The notes below the pieces were generated by a model, which saw nothing but the letters and a program-made list of their open reading frames with translations, was not told the origin of the DNA and searched no databases. A DNA stretch of 64,000 nt, taken from contig JABANP010000052.1 in NCBI GenBank assembly GCA_013115135.1, positions 1 through 64,000 of the forward strand. The letters are read 5' to 3'. Within the stretch, counting starts at the first letter, position 1; every line of letters begins with the position of its first letter. A program made the position numbers and the translations under genes. Shown here one piece after another: positions 54,968 to 64,000 of the stretch. This DNA is from Perkinsus olseni (taxonomy: Eukaryota > Perkinsozoa > Perkinsida > Perkinsidae).

Positions 54968-54995
54968 GTATCTTGCCAGCTCAACTTGAAGATGC
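54968..54995. repeat. 28-nt element overlapping the gamma-tubulin start codon
   Basis: It begins GTATCTTGCC. Its right end is AAGATGC where other copies have AAGATAC, and the ATG of gamma-tubulin (54992) lies inside it. In other copies the same AAG or CAG acts as a 3' splice site, so the mRNA may begin almost at AUG after splicing. Confidence 0.6.
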
Positions 54996-57900
54996 CTCGT
55001 GAGATTGTTACTCTTCAAGTGGGACAATGCGGCAATCAAGTCGGCAGCGAATTTTGGCAGCAGTTGTGTGCTGAACACGGTAGGGGATGTATGGTATTCA
55101 GGATGTTGAGACTGCTCGGAAGGAACCTATTTCGTATCTTCCACGGGTCGACCTAAGATACATTCACCAGGTATCGACCCCGATGGTATTCTGAGACCGC
55201 CTCCTCCCAATCAGCCTCCAGCCGAGGACCGTAAAGATGTGTTCTTCTACCAAGCCGATGATGAGCATTACATACCCAGGTAAGGAGGTCCCCGGTTCGA
55301 ATCCTGGGACCGGCATTATCACGCGGTTCACTGTTCAGACAGTGTGGCCAGTAATATTTCCGCTGTCCCTAGAGTGAAGGAGTCTGTCACTCCTAAGAAT
55401 GTTGTTCGCCATTTCTTCCTTCCCCCCTCTCCTCTGTTTCCTCTGCCGCGCTCATCTCCTCTGGTGAAAAAGTAACATACCAAAACTTACGTGTCTCGTG
55501 ATGACTGGCGGATATTGATACCATTGTTGTCGCTCGCCTCCCTGCATGAGCTTGTTGTTAGCATTGACTCCGGGCCGGACCAGGGCAGTGATCTTCGCCA
55601 GAAAACAGGAAAAAAACTTGGGACTTTTCCATCGTACTGATTTTGTAGGTAAATAACTTTGTTTTTCCATAGCTGTTGCATTATGGGATCGTAAATTCTG
55701 GTTCAACCTCAATCATTTTTCGATAATTGTCCTTATTGTTAGTATTAGTATAATTTTGTCGGGTAATAATATTGAAACCAACTGTAGTAAGAATACTCTA
55801 GGAAGCATCTTCCAAGGGGAATTGGTCGTTCGGGAGTAACTTCCGCAGCAATGCCTGTTTCGGTCCGGAATTTTTTTTCGTTCCATCCACATGTAGACCG
55901 TACGCTCCACGGTCTCACGGTGAAAGGGCTGCGGTCCCCTTCTCAGCGGACGATCCTCTACCCAGCCAACTTCCCTCTAGATGCCTCGTACGGTGAATAA
56001 TAAACTATACCGTAGTTAAGATATTCTGTTACTGACATGTTAATATCAAAAAGATATTTCTGAATTTAGTATGCACTATTAGTAAATCGTATTTACTAAC
56101 AAACGTAATAGCTCATTCGGCGACGTGGCATTTGGCAGAGGCACTTTGTCAGCAGTACGATGCTCTCTCTTCCCTTACCGCCGCCGGTCTGTGGGGAGGG
56201 GAGGTCACCTCCCGGAGGTGGCAACCCGCTTCTCCTCCTCAGAGCGCTCTTGATCGATTTGGAGCCCCGGGTGATAAATCAAATACAAACCTCCGAGTTT
56301 AAGAATCTTTACAACCCAGAGAATATCTACATGTCCAAGGAAGGTGGTGGAGCAGGTAGCGCGCGCCCTGTTGATCGATTTGATGGGAGGCGGTGTATTA
56401 GTGTCGTTGAGGTAACAATTGGGCGAAGGGGTATTCCCAGGCGGAGGCTGTCCAGGAGGAGATCTGTGAGATGATCGATCGCGAGGCCGACGGCAGCGAT
56501 TCGCTTGAGGGGTTCATGCTGCTGCATTCCGATTGCCGGGGGTAGGTGTGGGGGAAATCTTGCAATCTTGCATTTCCTCAACGCTGGGAAGTTATTTGGT
56601 CGGTTGGTCATCCGCTATCCGGTAGAAAAGTGGGAAGTATGAGCGTTAAGGACGGAGAACCATTTTGCGCAGCGCGAAGATTTTGGATGATGGTATCTTT
56701 TAGGGACTGGATCGGGCATGGGGAGCTATCTGTTAGAGACCCTGTCCGATCGATACCCGAAGAAGCTGCTGCAAACCTATAGCGTCTTCCCGATGCTCAC
56801 GGAGACCTCGGATGTCGTCGTGCAGCCTTACAACTCAGTGTTGACGCTGAAGAGGTTGGGAGTTACGAAAGGAGTGGTATGGTCAGATTTATTCCTGGTC
56901 AGGTTGGCATTGAATGCTGATGCAGTGGTGGTGTTGGACAACACAGCCCTCAATCGCATCGCCGCTGATCGGCTGAAATTGAGTAACCACATGGGCACTC
57001 ATTTTTGGGTGATTATAATTAATAAACCGGTCGGGGCCGCAGTTCTGCTGTACCCACTCTAGGGCGTCGCCAGGAGTCGTCGTTTTCACTGGCAGCTTTC
57101 TCACCAGGGAAGTAGTTCAGTACTGCTCCTAGGGAGTTGCGGGGAGTAATTCTCATATCGTTAGTGTCCCTGCATACTGCCTCTCCCACCCACTCTTCAT
57201 TATGGTTGATGAACCGTATCTTAGGTCGATCCATGCATGAAATAAATTTCGAGATTCTCCGTAGGTTTTTGTCCTGGGGATTATGGCGAATCTTTCTTTC
57301 AGCCACCCCGAGTTTCGCGCAGACGAACCAACTGGTATCAACCGTGATGTCAGCGAGCACTACCACACTAAGGCACAGCCTTGACCTTCTTTGTATCTTG
57401 CAAGCTTGAACTTCAGATACCCTGGTTATATGAACAACGATATGGTGTCGATCGTGGCCAGTCTGATTCCTACGCCAAGATGCCACTTTTTAATGACAGG
57501 GTAAGCATCCGGAGGTCCCTGGTTCGATCCCCAGCGGCGGCATCTCCACACTCCTCGTCTCTCCTTCGGTCCAGTACATAGTCCTGTGAGTGATAAGGAG
57601 GAATTACTCTCCCATCACTCAGTATGCATTCTATGCTCCCTATCGACAGGCGCAGGTTCGATCCCTAGTCGGGGTATTTTTACACATTTAGTTACACCCC
57701 TTTAACCGCTAATACCTCGATCGTCCATCAAGCGCACTCGACCGTCCGCAAGACTACAGTGATGGACGTCATGAGACGGTGGGAGGAGGGGGCATCTCAT
57801 CTGCTTCGCTCCGCTCATTTTTGATGCATTTTTTAGATTGTTGCAGCAGAAGAATCTTATGGTTAGCGCGTCGACAAGAAGGGGAGCCTATATATCAGTG

Positions 57901-59068
57901 CTGAATATTATCCAGGTTGGCTGATCGATATAATCGATCACGTGATCGATTCTGGTTTCTCTAGGGAGAAGTTGACCCGGCGTCGGTTCATAAGAGCTTG
58001 CAGCGTATCAGAGAACGGAGACTGGCAAGATTCATACAGTAGATAGGTCGCAGGTTCGATCCCCGGTAGCGGTATTTTTATACATGCCAGATGGGGTCCG
58101 GCAAGCATACAAGTGGCGTTGGCGAGGCAGTCCCCTTATGTTCAACATGCTCATAAAGTCTCTGGACTGATGCTGGCCAATCATACCTCCATTAATACAT
58201 TATTCGATAGGTGTCGTCACTGGGAATCGAACCGGGGACCTCTCAAGGAACCTCACATCAGAGCTCGCACTTGCCTGCTTCGCCTCGGGCATTCATCACC
58301 TCTTCCAGTGTGCGCGTCGTAGCCAAAGATATTCTCTGTTTGGCCATAATCGACCTAAGATACGCCGCCGAATCTTATTCTTGATCTTGCCTGAGATTAT
58401 TGAGCTATTCACACGTATCGAAGATACCATCGACGTATCTTTGTCCGGGCCTTGACGAGTTCCGGAAGTTTTGGTATTACTTTTATTTTCAGGTGCCTGA
58501 AGCAGTACGACAAATTGAGGAGTCGTGGAGCTTTCCTTGAACAATATCGTCAGGTGCGGGGATCGAACCGGGGTCGTTCGATTGAAAGATCTGCTCCTTC
58601 TGTAGGAACCGATATTCGCTGATGACTTGGAGGAGTTCGACCATGCCCGAGAGACTGTGGCTCAGCTTTCGGCCGAGTACACATAGAAGCCAGCGTCACG
58701 CGCCACGAAATTGTTGTTGTGTTCAGATACCGAGCGGCGGAGAAGGATGACTACATTACCGGTGGTTTCATGAACCAACAACCCTCGGCGGAGGTAGGGA
58801 CGATTCCAGTGCCGTTGATTACCGTCGCCGTTGAAAACGGCGTGTGAATGAGTAGCTTCGACTCGCTAGCTTTAACTGGCCAGTTGACACTCGCACAGGT
58901 CTGGGGTAGTGCGAAATATCCCATCATGCTGAGATATTGTGTATCCTGCACGCTTCAACCTTGGATACTACCGCTGCTGTCGTTGTTGTTCAGAATGCCG
59001 CATCAGCAATCGATACCCGCATGGCCCCTCCTCCTCCTCCCGACGCTGTCACGGCTGGTGGGATGTAA
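54992..59068 (+). CDS. TUBG: Gamma-tubulin
   Basis: This is the nucleator of microtubules at basal bodies and spindle poles. Exon 1 is 54992-55079 ('[20 protein letters not shown]'), exon 2 is 55171-55279 ('[12 protein letters not shown]') and exon 3 begins at 56243 ('[19 protein letters not shown]'). Later exons give '[20 protein letters not shown]', the GTP-binding [14 protein letters not shown] split by an intron, '[16 protein letters not shown]', '[20 protein letters not shown]', '[20 protein letters not shown]' and '[15 protein letters not shown]'. The last exon (58994-59068) adds a Pro-rich tail ('[15 protein letters not shown]') beyond the usual end. About fourteen introns are present; one is GC-AG (57373-57416). 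Most carry a 28-nt palindrome or a tRNA-like piece. Confidence 0.92.
55134..55161. repeat. 28-nt palindrome in gamma-tubulin intron 1
   Basis: Perfect ends GTATCTT/AAGATAC, with core 'ccacgggtcgacct'. It lies 9 bases before the acceptor ATTCACCAG. Confidence 0.75.
55283..55315 (+). repeat. tRNA 3'-half-like element in gamma-tubulin intron 2
   Basis: It reads GGAGGTCCCCGGTTCGAATC and then CTGGGACCGGCATT, starting 3-4 bases after the 5' splice site GTAA. The T-arm stem pairs at four of five positions. Confidence 0.65.
56556..56585. repeat. 30-nt shared intron sequence, copy 1
   Basis: The sequence starting ATCTTGCAATCTTGCATTTC is identical over 30 nt to 61304-61333 in an intron of another gene. 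A shorter relative lies at about 17505-17525 in eIF3a. Confidence 0.75.
57393..57420. repeat. 28-nt palindrome forming a 3' splice site
   Basis: The right end CAG|ATAC contains the acceptor of the 44-nt GC-AG intron (57373-57416). The last four bases, ATAC, are already exon ('YPGYMNND'). Confidence 0.8.
57507..57540 (+). repeat. tRNA 3'-half-like element in a gamma-tubulin intron
   Basis: It reads CGGAGGTCCCTGGTTCGATC and then CCCAGCGGCGGCAT, just after the donor GTAAGCAT. Confidence 0.65.
57648..57676 (+). repeat. tRNA T-arm-like element in a gamma-tubulin intron
   Basis: It reads GGCGCAGGTTCGATCCCTAG and then TCGGGGTATT. Confidence 0.55.
58045..58074 (+). repeat. tRNA T-arm-like element in a gamma-tubulin intron
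   Basis: It reads GGTCGCAGGTTCGATCCCCG and then GTAGCGGTATT, close to 57648-57676. Confidence 0.55.
58212..58260 (-). repeat. tRNA 3'-half-like element, antisense
   Basis: On the minus strand an anticodon-arm-like part (GATGTGAGGTTCCTTGAG) runs into AGGTCCCCGGTTCGATTCCC. It lies in the gamma-tubulin intron after 'SINTLFDR'. Confidence 0.6.
58553..58615 (-). repeat. tRNA-like element, antisense
   Basis: The minus strand reads AGATCTTTCAATCGAACGAC and then CCCGGTTCGATCCCCGCAC. Anticodon-arm and T-arm regions are both recognisable. It lies in a gamma-tubulin intron. Confidence 0.6.
58941..58968. repeat. 28-nt palindrome with changed but paired ends
   Basis: The ends are GTATCC and GGATAC instead of GTATCT/AGATAC; both sides changed together. 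It lies in the last gamma-tubulin intron. Confidence 0.75.
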
Positions 59069-59252
59069 CCTAATTAAAGCCCCATCGACATACATCAGTT
59101 TCCTACCCTCACTGTTGCGTGATGATCTTATCAATACTCTGAGGATGCCGTCGCTCCGGTGACTTTGATCGGGCAAGTTGATCATGAGTAGGATGAACCG
59201 AGTGTCAGTATGAATAACATTTTCTCTTAACGCACGCACTGCGAGTTATTCT

Positions 59253-59280
59253 GTATCCGACCATAGTCAACCTTGGATAC
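59253..59280. repeat. 28-nt palindrome downstream of gamma-tubulin
   Basis: The ends GTATCC/GGATAC pair as in 58941-58968, but the core is different ('gaccatagtcaacctt'). Confidence 0.7.
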
Positions 59281-59376
59281 GTGGCGAGATTTTATATACC
59301 ATCTCGACATAATCATCAAGAAACTGTTGTGAGTTAAAGCGCTAGTGTATCGATTATAAGATTCCACCTCTTCTTC

Positions 59377-59404
59377 GTCTTATGCACGGGTCAACCTAAG
59401 ATAC
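59377..59404. repeat. 28-nt palindrome upstream of the HEAT gene
   Basis: The right end is CCTAAGATAC; the left end is degenerate (GTCTTAT). It is intergenic or in a leader intron. Confidence 0.6.
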
Positions 59405-59621
59405 GCCTCCGTCTGCCGGGTACTTTAAGTCCCCATCATTGCTGTCGGTAATGATCGTTGCCCTCCCCCCATGCCATTCTGGAACTCAGTAACGACTCTA
59501 AATTATAATTTATCTTTACTGATGTAAAATTCTCCTCAATTCAATGATCGTTTCAGAGGTTCAGTATTGGTGCTTCGAACGACCTTTTAGCGGAGCGAAG
59601 CAGATTTCCCCCTTCATCATC

Positions 59622-62600
59622 ATGGCGCTATCATACGAAAGTCTATCGCAAAGTCTCCAGGAGGAGCATCAATTGCCTTGCGGACCCCGACAGGCGGCTC
59701 CGGCTGCAAGGAATCTTGAGCATCCAGAGGGAGGTGGAGGCAACCTTAAGTGTGATGTGCAAGCATGAGAGAAAGATACGCTTCGTTGCGGCGATAGGTG
59801 ATGACGCGCTGGCGGCCCTGTCGAGGCTGTATTATGAGGATCTTCACAAACCTGTTACTAGACTGTTCGCTGACCCAGTGGAGAAGGTGGGTGGTTTGGA
59901 ATCTTAGGTTGACCCTTGCACTTTGTGCACGAGGTCGCGATTGCGGAGTATCTTTCCCTCGACCGTCGTGCCTTCCCGTAGGTCCGAATTGCCGCCATCG
60001 AGGTGATGATGAATTTTATTAATTCTTTTGAAGTCGGAGACGATCGACGAAACTTCCTCGGTAGTATCTTGCACACAGCATATCTTTTGAACTCGAATGT
60101 TGCACGCATCAACCTAAGATTCCTGATAGCAATCAGGGTTCGTCGACGGACTTGTCGAATGACCTCAGCCTCCTCCCTCCTCTTGGTCGTTGGTCAGGTC
60201 CTCATCGCAGCCATCTGTAGTCGCATCAGGGGTGGCCAGGAGTCTTCCGAGGAGCTTCGATGTCAGCTCATCGGACTGCTCAGGGCATTGCTGCGACGCT
60301 CGTCTGGTGGACAGGAGATTCACAAGAGCTCCAACGACGTGAGGATTTATCTGGACGAGCGGTAGACTGATGGCTTCCCTGAGTTTCAAGAACGCTTCTG
60401 GGGTCCTGACTCTTTACCCGATAATATCAGTCTCGGTGGTGCTCCTGAACTCGGTTATTGTCGATCGACATTCCTCGTGCGGGAAAGGCTGCAGTATTCC
60501 GACCAACTTAGTTCCGCGATATCGCTTTGCGTGCTACGTGGAGTCGCGTGGTGGCCAGACTAGGGGACTTCCAAGTGGATCTCGCAATTGCTAGGGACTC
60601 CAGAGATTGCTGTTTTCTCCGCCAAACCTCCCTCCGCGGTTGGGCAGCAGCCGTCGTGGCGTCCTCTGGGACGTTGACCTCCTCTGTCTGTGGAGGTCGT
60701 TTGCTTGCGTCGCTTCCTGCTGTCTAGATCGCGGGTTAGCGAGATTTGTAGTCGGAATTTTCTTAGATTATCGAAACGTGTGGTATGGCAATGCAAGACT
60801 CCTGTCCTGATGTCAAGAAAGAAGCATGCGAGCTACTGGGAGTGATGGCGGAGACCCTACAGGGAGACAAGGTAGGCGACAGAAGAGCGAACGTTGATAC
60901 TGCTCGACCGTTGTCCATGCTTGAGGTACTCGAGCTGCTCGGCCGCCCGAGAGACTCTCGTCGCGGCGTTGGTGCGGAATACCCGACATCAGCAGTGGAG
61001 GGTGGGCCAGGAGGGAGGGAGGGAGGGCTGAGGTCATTCGACAGGTCCGCCAACGAGCACTGGTGGCTATTAGGAATCTTATGTTGATGCGTGCAACATT
61101 CAAGCTAAAAAGAGGTGCTCTTGCCCATTCTAAGAATCTTCGCTGTGCGCAAAGATACGCGTGCTCAGGGCCAGACTGTTTGATCTCGGCGGGTCCGCCG
61201 GTACCCCAGCTGATGTTCTTCGCCCACGCTGAGGAGATCATCGCCGCGATAGGAGGCGCGGCTGCTGATGATGGTCTAGTGAGAGACAGAAACGAGAAAA
61301 GGTATCTTGCAATCTTGCATTTCCTCAACGCTGAGGAGGGCCTCTTAGGTCAGAGCCACTGTTGTGGATTTTTCTGGAGGGGGTTTTGGTTAGCGGAGCG
61401 AAGTTGGATGGTCAGAAGTAGGGCGTATCTTGCGCACAGCGAAGATTCTTCGAACCTGTTCAGTCTGAAGGCAGCAGCCACTACGACGGACGAGGAAGAT
61501 GCTTCCCTGAAGGAGGCCGCTCGAGAGATGATTTCCACGTTAACGCCGGAGTGGGAGGGTCGAGTCTTGAGCCAACTCATGGTTATGGTGGGAGATGACA
61601 AAGGTGGGGGGTCGGAGGGGGCGATGACACACGCCTGCTGCTGCTACTGGTTGTTGTTGTTGTTTTCGTCGTACGAAGCAGCATTGCGATGGACATGGTA
61701 ACAGGCCATAGGGCAGTAGTAGAGTAAAAGCAATAACGAAGACATCTTCACGGGGCCGCAGATTATCTTGTTCTATTTTAAAGCAACTAAGGTTTGTTGT
61801 TCGGCTGCGTATCGTCGACGAGTAGTGGAACAGCACCACCCGCCCGAAACCACCGCTCATTTTAGTGTCGGCTCGTGCCTTGGATGCTCTCCGGAAGACG
61901 GCCCTGTGTAAGCGTGAAGCCACGGAAGACCTTTCGGGAGGGTTCCGAAAAGAGGAAGGAGCTCTGCTTGGGATTTTATGGAGGTCCCCCCTTGTCCGAG
62001 CAGGCTGCCGGAGTTGGCTAGGTTTGGGTCTGTTGAAGGGACGCAGGAAGAGGCGTGCCAGTCGGATGAATCCCGATGGTGCGACGCGCAAGCTCAAGCT
62101 TGACCTGATTTGTATCTTGCATGCTTTAACCTCAGGTACGTTACAATTTTTGCTAGACCGTTGCTTCGCTTCGCGTTGAGTGGTATGGTTGAATGGACTG
62201 CCTCTACCGGAGTCAGGGAGCAAATCATCAGGATGTGCACAGTGAGTTGGAAAAATGCCGTCCCTGGGGATCGAACCTGGGACCTCTGCCAGGCTGTCAT
62301 GCTGATGGCGGATACCCGGAAGGCTATGCCGTTCACCGAAGAGCTTATCATCCACATCTACCGGGCCATCAGAGATGATGATGTTGACGCTGAGGCGAGG
62401 GTTACCAAGGCCTGCCGTAGGTCAGCCGCGTGTGGCTGAAGAGAATCTCAGTTCTACCATTACAGAGCCGCCACTTGGCCTCGTCTTATCGGGGGAGGTT
62501 CAGCGGGTGAATATACTCAAAACGTGCTCGTCTGCAAACTCCCTCAGGATGACCACGACGCTCGCCATAACTTTATTATTCTACTCCTTTCGAGGGCTGC

Positions 62601-64000
62601 CCCTCACCGCTCGTCTGTCCTGTATCATCACCATTTTGGTTGCTGCCAGAGGTGCCGACCGTCGTGGTCATTCAGGCACCCTGTTCGGCGTTATCGTGGA
62701 TCGGGTTGGGGTCGATGCCTTTGGGGTCATAGTTAATATCATGGCTAAGCATTTGGGCTGTACAGTTGATGATACTCCTGATGCCTCCCTGCCAGTGCGT
62801 GGACATTCTAATACCACAACTTTCCCAACTCTTGTTGACGCTTAGGCGACGGCGACTACTGGAATGAGGAGAACCTGGGGCGGGTGACGACGCGAGTGGT
62901 GGGGGCTGTCAGGACCACTAACAACTACAGAATCACTTCCCGAGCCGCGGGGCTCAGGTGCGTTCATCCATGGTCGACCAGTGAGTGCTACTGGAGCGCT
63001 CTGAGTATTTATAAATCGATAGAGATAAAGATATTAGTCTTTCGTTATCTGTTCCCTGATCTTGGAAGTGCCACGACTCGGTCGTCTATTGCGTGGTTGT
63101 TGTTGTCGCTGTTCTGTCGGCAGGACCTCCTCCTGCTGTTGGGTGATGCTATTGAAGTCCACGCCGGCCGTAGCATCACCACGGACGTCCTCTCTACCGC
63201 CCTCGACGTCATTCAAGCTGCGCTCGCCATCTCCTCCGATACCATCACAATCGTACCTCGTGTGCTCAAGGCGATGCTCCATTTGAAGGAGGGTGGTCAG
63301 CACTCGTCAAGGTGCCAACAGCAGCAGCAGTGGTGGTGCATTCTCAGGGCTGTCCGACGCCCTGGTCACTCGCCTCTTCGGTCTGCTATTGCAGTGTGTG
63401 GCCTCGACCTCGGAATCCGCTGAGGTCGGCCTCGCCTGTGGGAGCGGTCGACATCCCCGTCTGGTCAGGTGGGCGAGTGCATCGCTCTGCTGGCTGCTCG
63501 GGAAGGGACGTCGCCGGCCGCCGTCTATGACATGTACTTCGACGTACAGTTGGTGAGGCGGCAAGCTGGTCATCTCATCGATGTTCATTCCCTTTTCTCA
63601 TCATCAGTCGGGTATATTGGCAGAGAGCCTCGATGACAACTGGTCGGACTCGGACCCGACTCGGAAGATGCTGCATGAGCTCCTCCGTCGTACCTCCACG
63701 ATGAGTCTGGCGAGGTGCTTTAATGATGGGCTGGGAGGGCAGCTTATTGAGGTGATGCTGCTGCTGCAGGCGTATCTTAGGTTGAAGCATGCATCTCATG
63801 CAACATTAGATGCTCTGCTTCCAATCCGACCCTGAACGTTGTACCCCCAGCTGTCGTGTGGACGTCATCGAGAGCGTCTATGACGTAGCGAGGAGAGCAT
63901 CCGAGGAGGGAGGAGGGTGAGGTAGGCCACCGGCCGAACCCCGTCAAAGTCCCACCCTCAGGCCCCTACTAGAGGCCTTGAAGAAGTCTTCTCAGACACC
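59622..64000 (+). CDS. HEAT-repeat protein, DNAAF5 (HEATR2)-like, 3' end outside the window
   Basis: A gene of many short exons coding for helical repeats. Clear pieces are 'SINCLADPDRRLRLQGILSI' with 'REVEATLSVMCKHERKIRFV', 'IAAIEVMMNFINSFEV', 'CPDVKKEACELLGVMAETLQ', 'EVIRQVRQRALVAIR', 'LKEAAREMISTLTPEWEG', 'MPFTEELIIHIYRAIRDDDV', 'LSTALDVIQAALAISSDTIT' and 'DDNWSDSDPTRKMLHELLRR'. The order and the DP-x-VR-type helices resemble axonemal dynein assembly factor 5, a cytoplasmic factor for flagellar motors. Identity beyond 'HEAT repeat' is tentative. The first ATG considered is at 59622, but its frame differs from the next exon, so the 5' end is unsure. Introns hold many 28-nt elements and one tRNA-like piece. 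Confidence 0.55.
60095..60122. repeat. 28-nt palindrome in the HEAT gene
   Basis: The left end is GAATGTT, the core 'gcacgcatcaacct', the right end AAGATTC. A related half-copy precedes it at about 60063. Confidence 0.65.
61074..61101. repeat. 28-nt palindrome in the HEAT gene, opposite orientation
   Basis: It begins GAATCTTATGTTGATGCGTG and ends AACATTC: nearly the reverse complement of the copy at 60095-60122. It follows the exon ending 'ALVAI'. Confidence 0.7.
61304..61333. repeat. 30-nt shared intron sequence, copy 2
   Basis: It is identical to 56556-56585 in gamma-tubulin. Here it follows the exon 'GLVRDRNEKR' and starts within a GTATCTT. Confidence 0.75.
62112..62139. repeat. 28-nt palindrome in the HEAT gene
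   Basis: The left end is GTATCTT with core 'gcatgctttaacc'; the right end CAGGTAC offers a CAG acceptor. Confidence 0.7.
62258..62305 (-). repeat. tRNA 3'-half-like element, antisense
   Basis: The minus strand reads GCATGACAGCCTGGCAGAGG and then TCCCAGGTTCGATCCCCAGG. It lies just before the exon with 'MPFTEELIIHIYRA'. Confidence 0.6.

Noticed and set aside
55283..62305. Intronic GGTTCGATCCC pieces as functional tRNA genes
   Set aside because: They lack complete acceptor and D-arms; only 19245-19315 folds as a full tRNA.
61540..62355. 271-residue minus-strand open frame
   Set aside because: It is antisense to HEAT-gene exons and introns; its composition is Arg/Ser-rich with no recognisable domain.

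Overview
The window is nuclear DNA of a unicellular eukaryote. Conserved genes are split by many very short GT-AG introns, several only 44-57 nt. The stop codons look standard, and AUG codons often sit a few bases after an AG acceptor. A flagellar-type HEAT-repeat gene, gamma-tubulin, class I histone deacetylase and lineage-specific secreted proteins together suggest an alveolate flagellate. A Perkinsus-like perkinsozoan is my best guess, inferred from style and not proven.

Layout. 0.3-7.1 kb: two tandem GH18-fold (chitinase-like) genes, the first broken, flanking a minus-strand multi-exon gene of unknown function. 8.7-21.7 kb: a dense housekeeping block with histone deacetylase (minus), a small two-intron protein (minus), RGP1 (minus), eIF3a (plus), ADAT1-like tRNA adenosine deaminase (plus), tRNA-Gly(UCC) (minus) and an unidentified gene with a PH-like exon (plus). 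22-53 kb: an accessory compartment with a four-copy array of secreted cysteine-rich proteins, a dispersed three-copy secreted family, one secreted protein with an internal duplication, a young LTR retrotransposon, a hAT-like MITE and many hairpins. 53.1-64 kb: a second housekeeping block with a TALE-homeobox-like nuclear protein, gamma-tubulin and a HEAT-repeat protein resembling dynein assembly factor DNAAF5, which runs off the window.

Most unusual signals. The introns of the housekeeping genes carry two kinds of tiny repeated element. One is a 28-nt imperfect palindrome (GTATCTT...AAGATAC) found at least 16 times with constant length. It lies just behind 5' splice sites in one orientation and at 3' splice sites in the other. 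The other is a tRNA 3'-half-like piece (GAGGTCCC-GGTTCGATCCC) found in about a dozen introns, with one near full-length tRNA-like example. Both look like introner-type elements that supply intron sequence. In the accessory compartment, paralogous copies expose short palindromic insertions with small direct repeats, one of which breaks gag in a retrotransposon whose LTRs are otherwise identical.

Exon joins were read by eye. Internal exons of eIF3a, the HEAT gene and the 19-21 kb gene are approximate.
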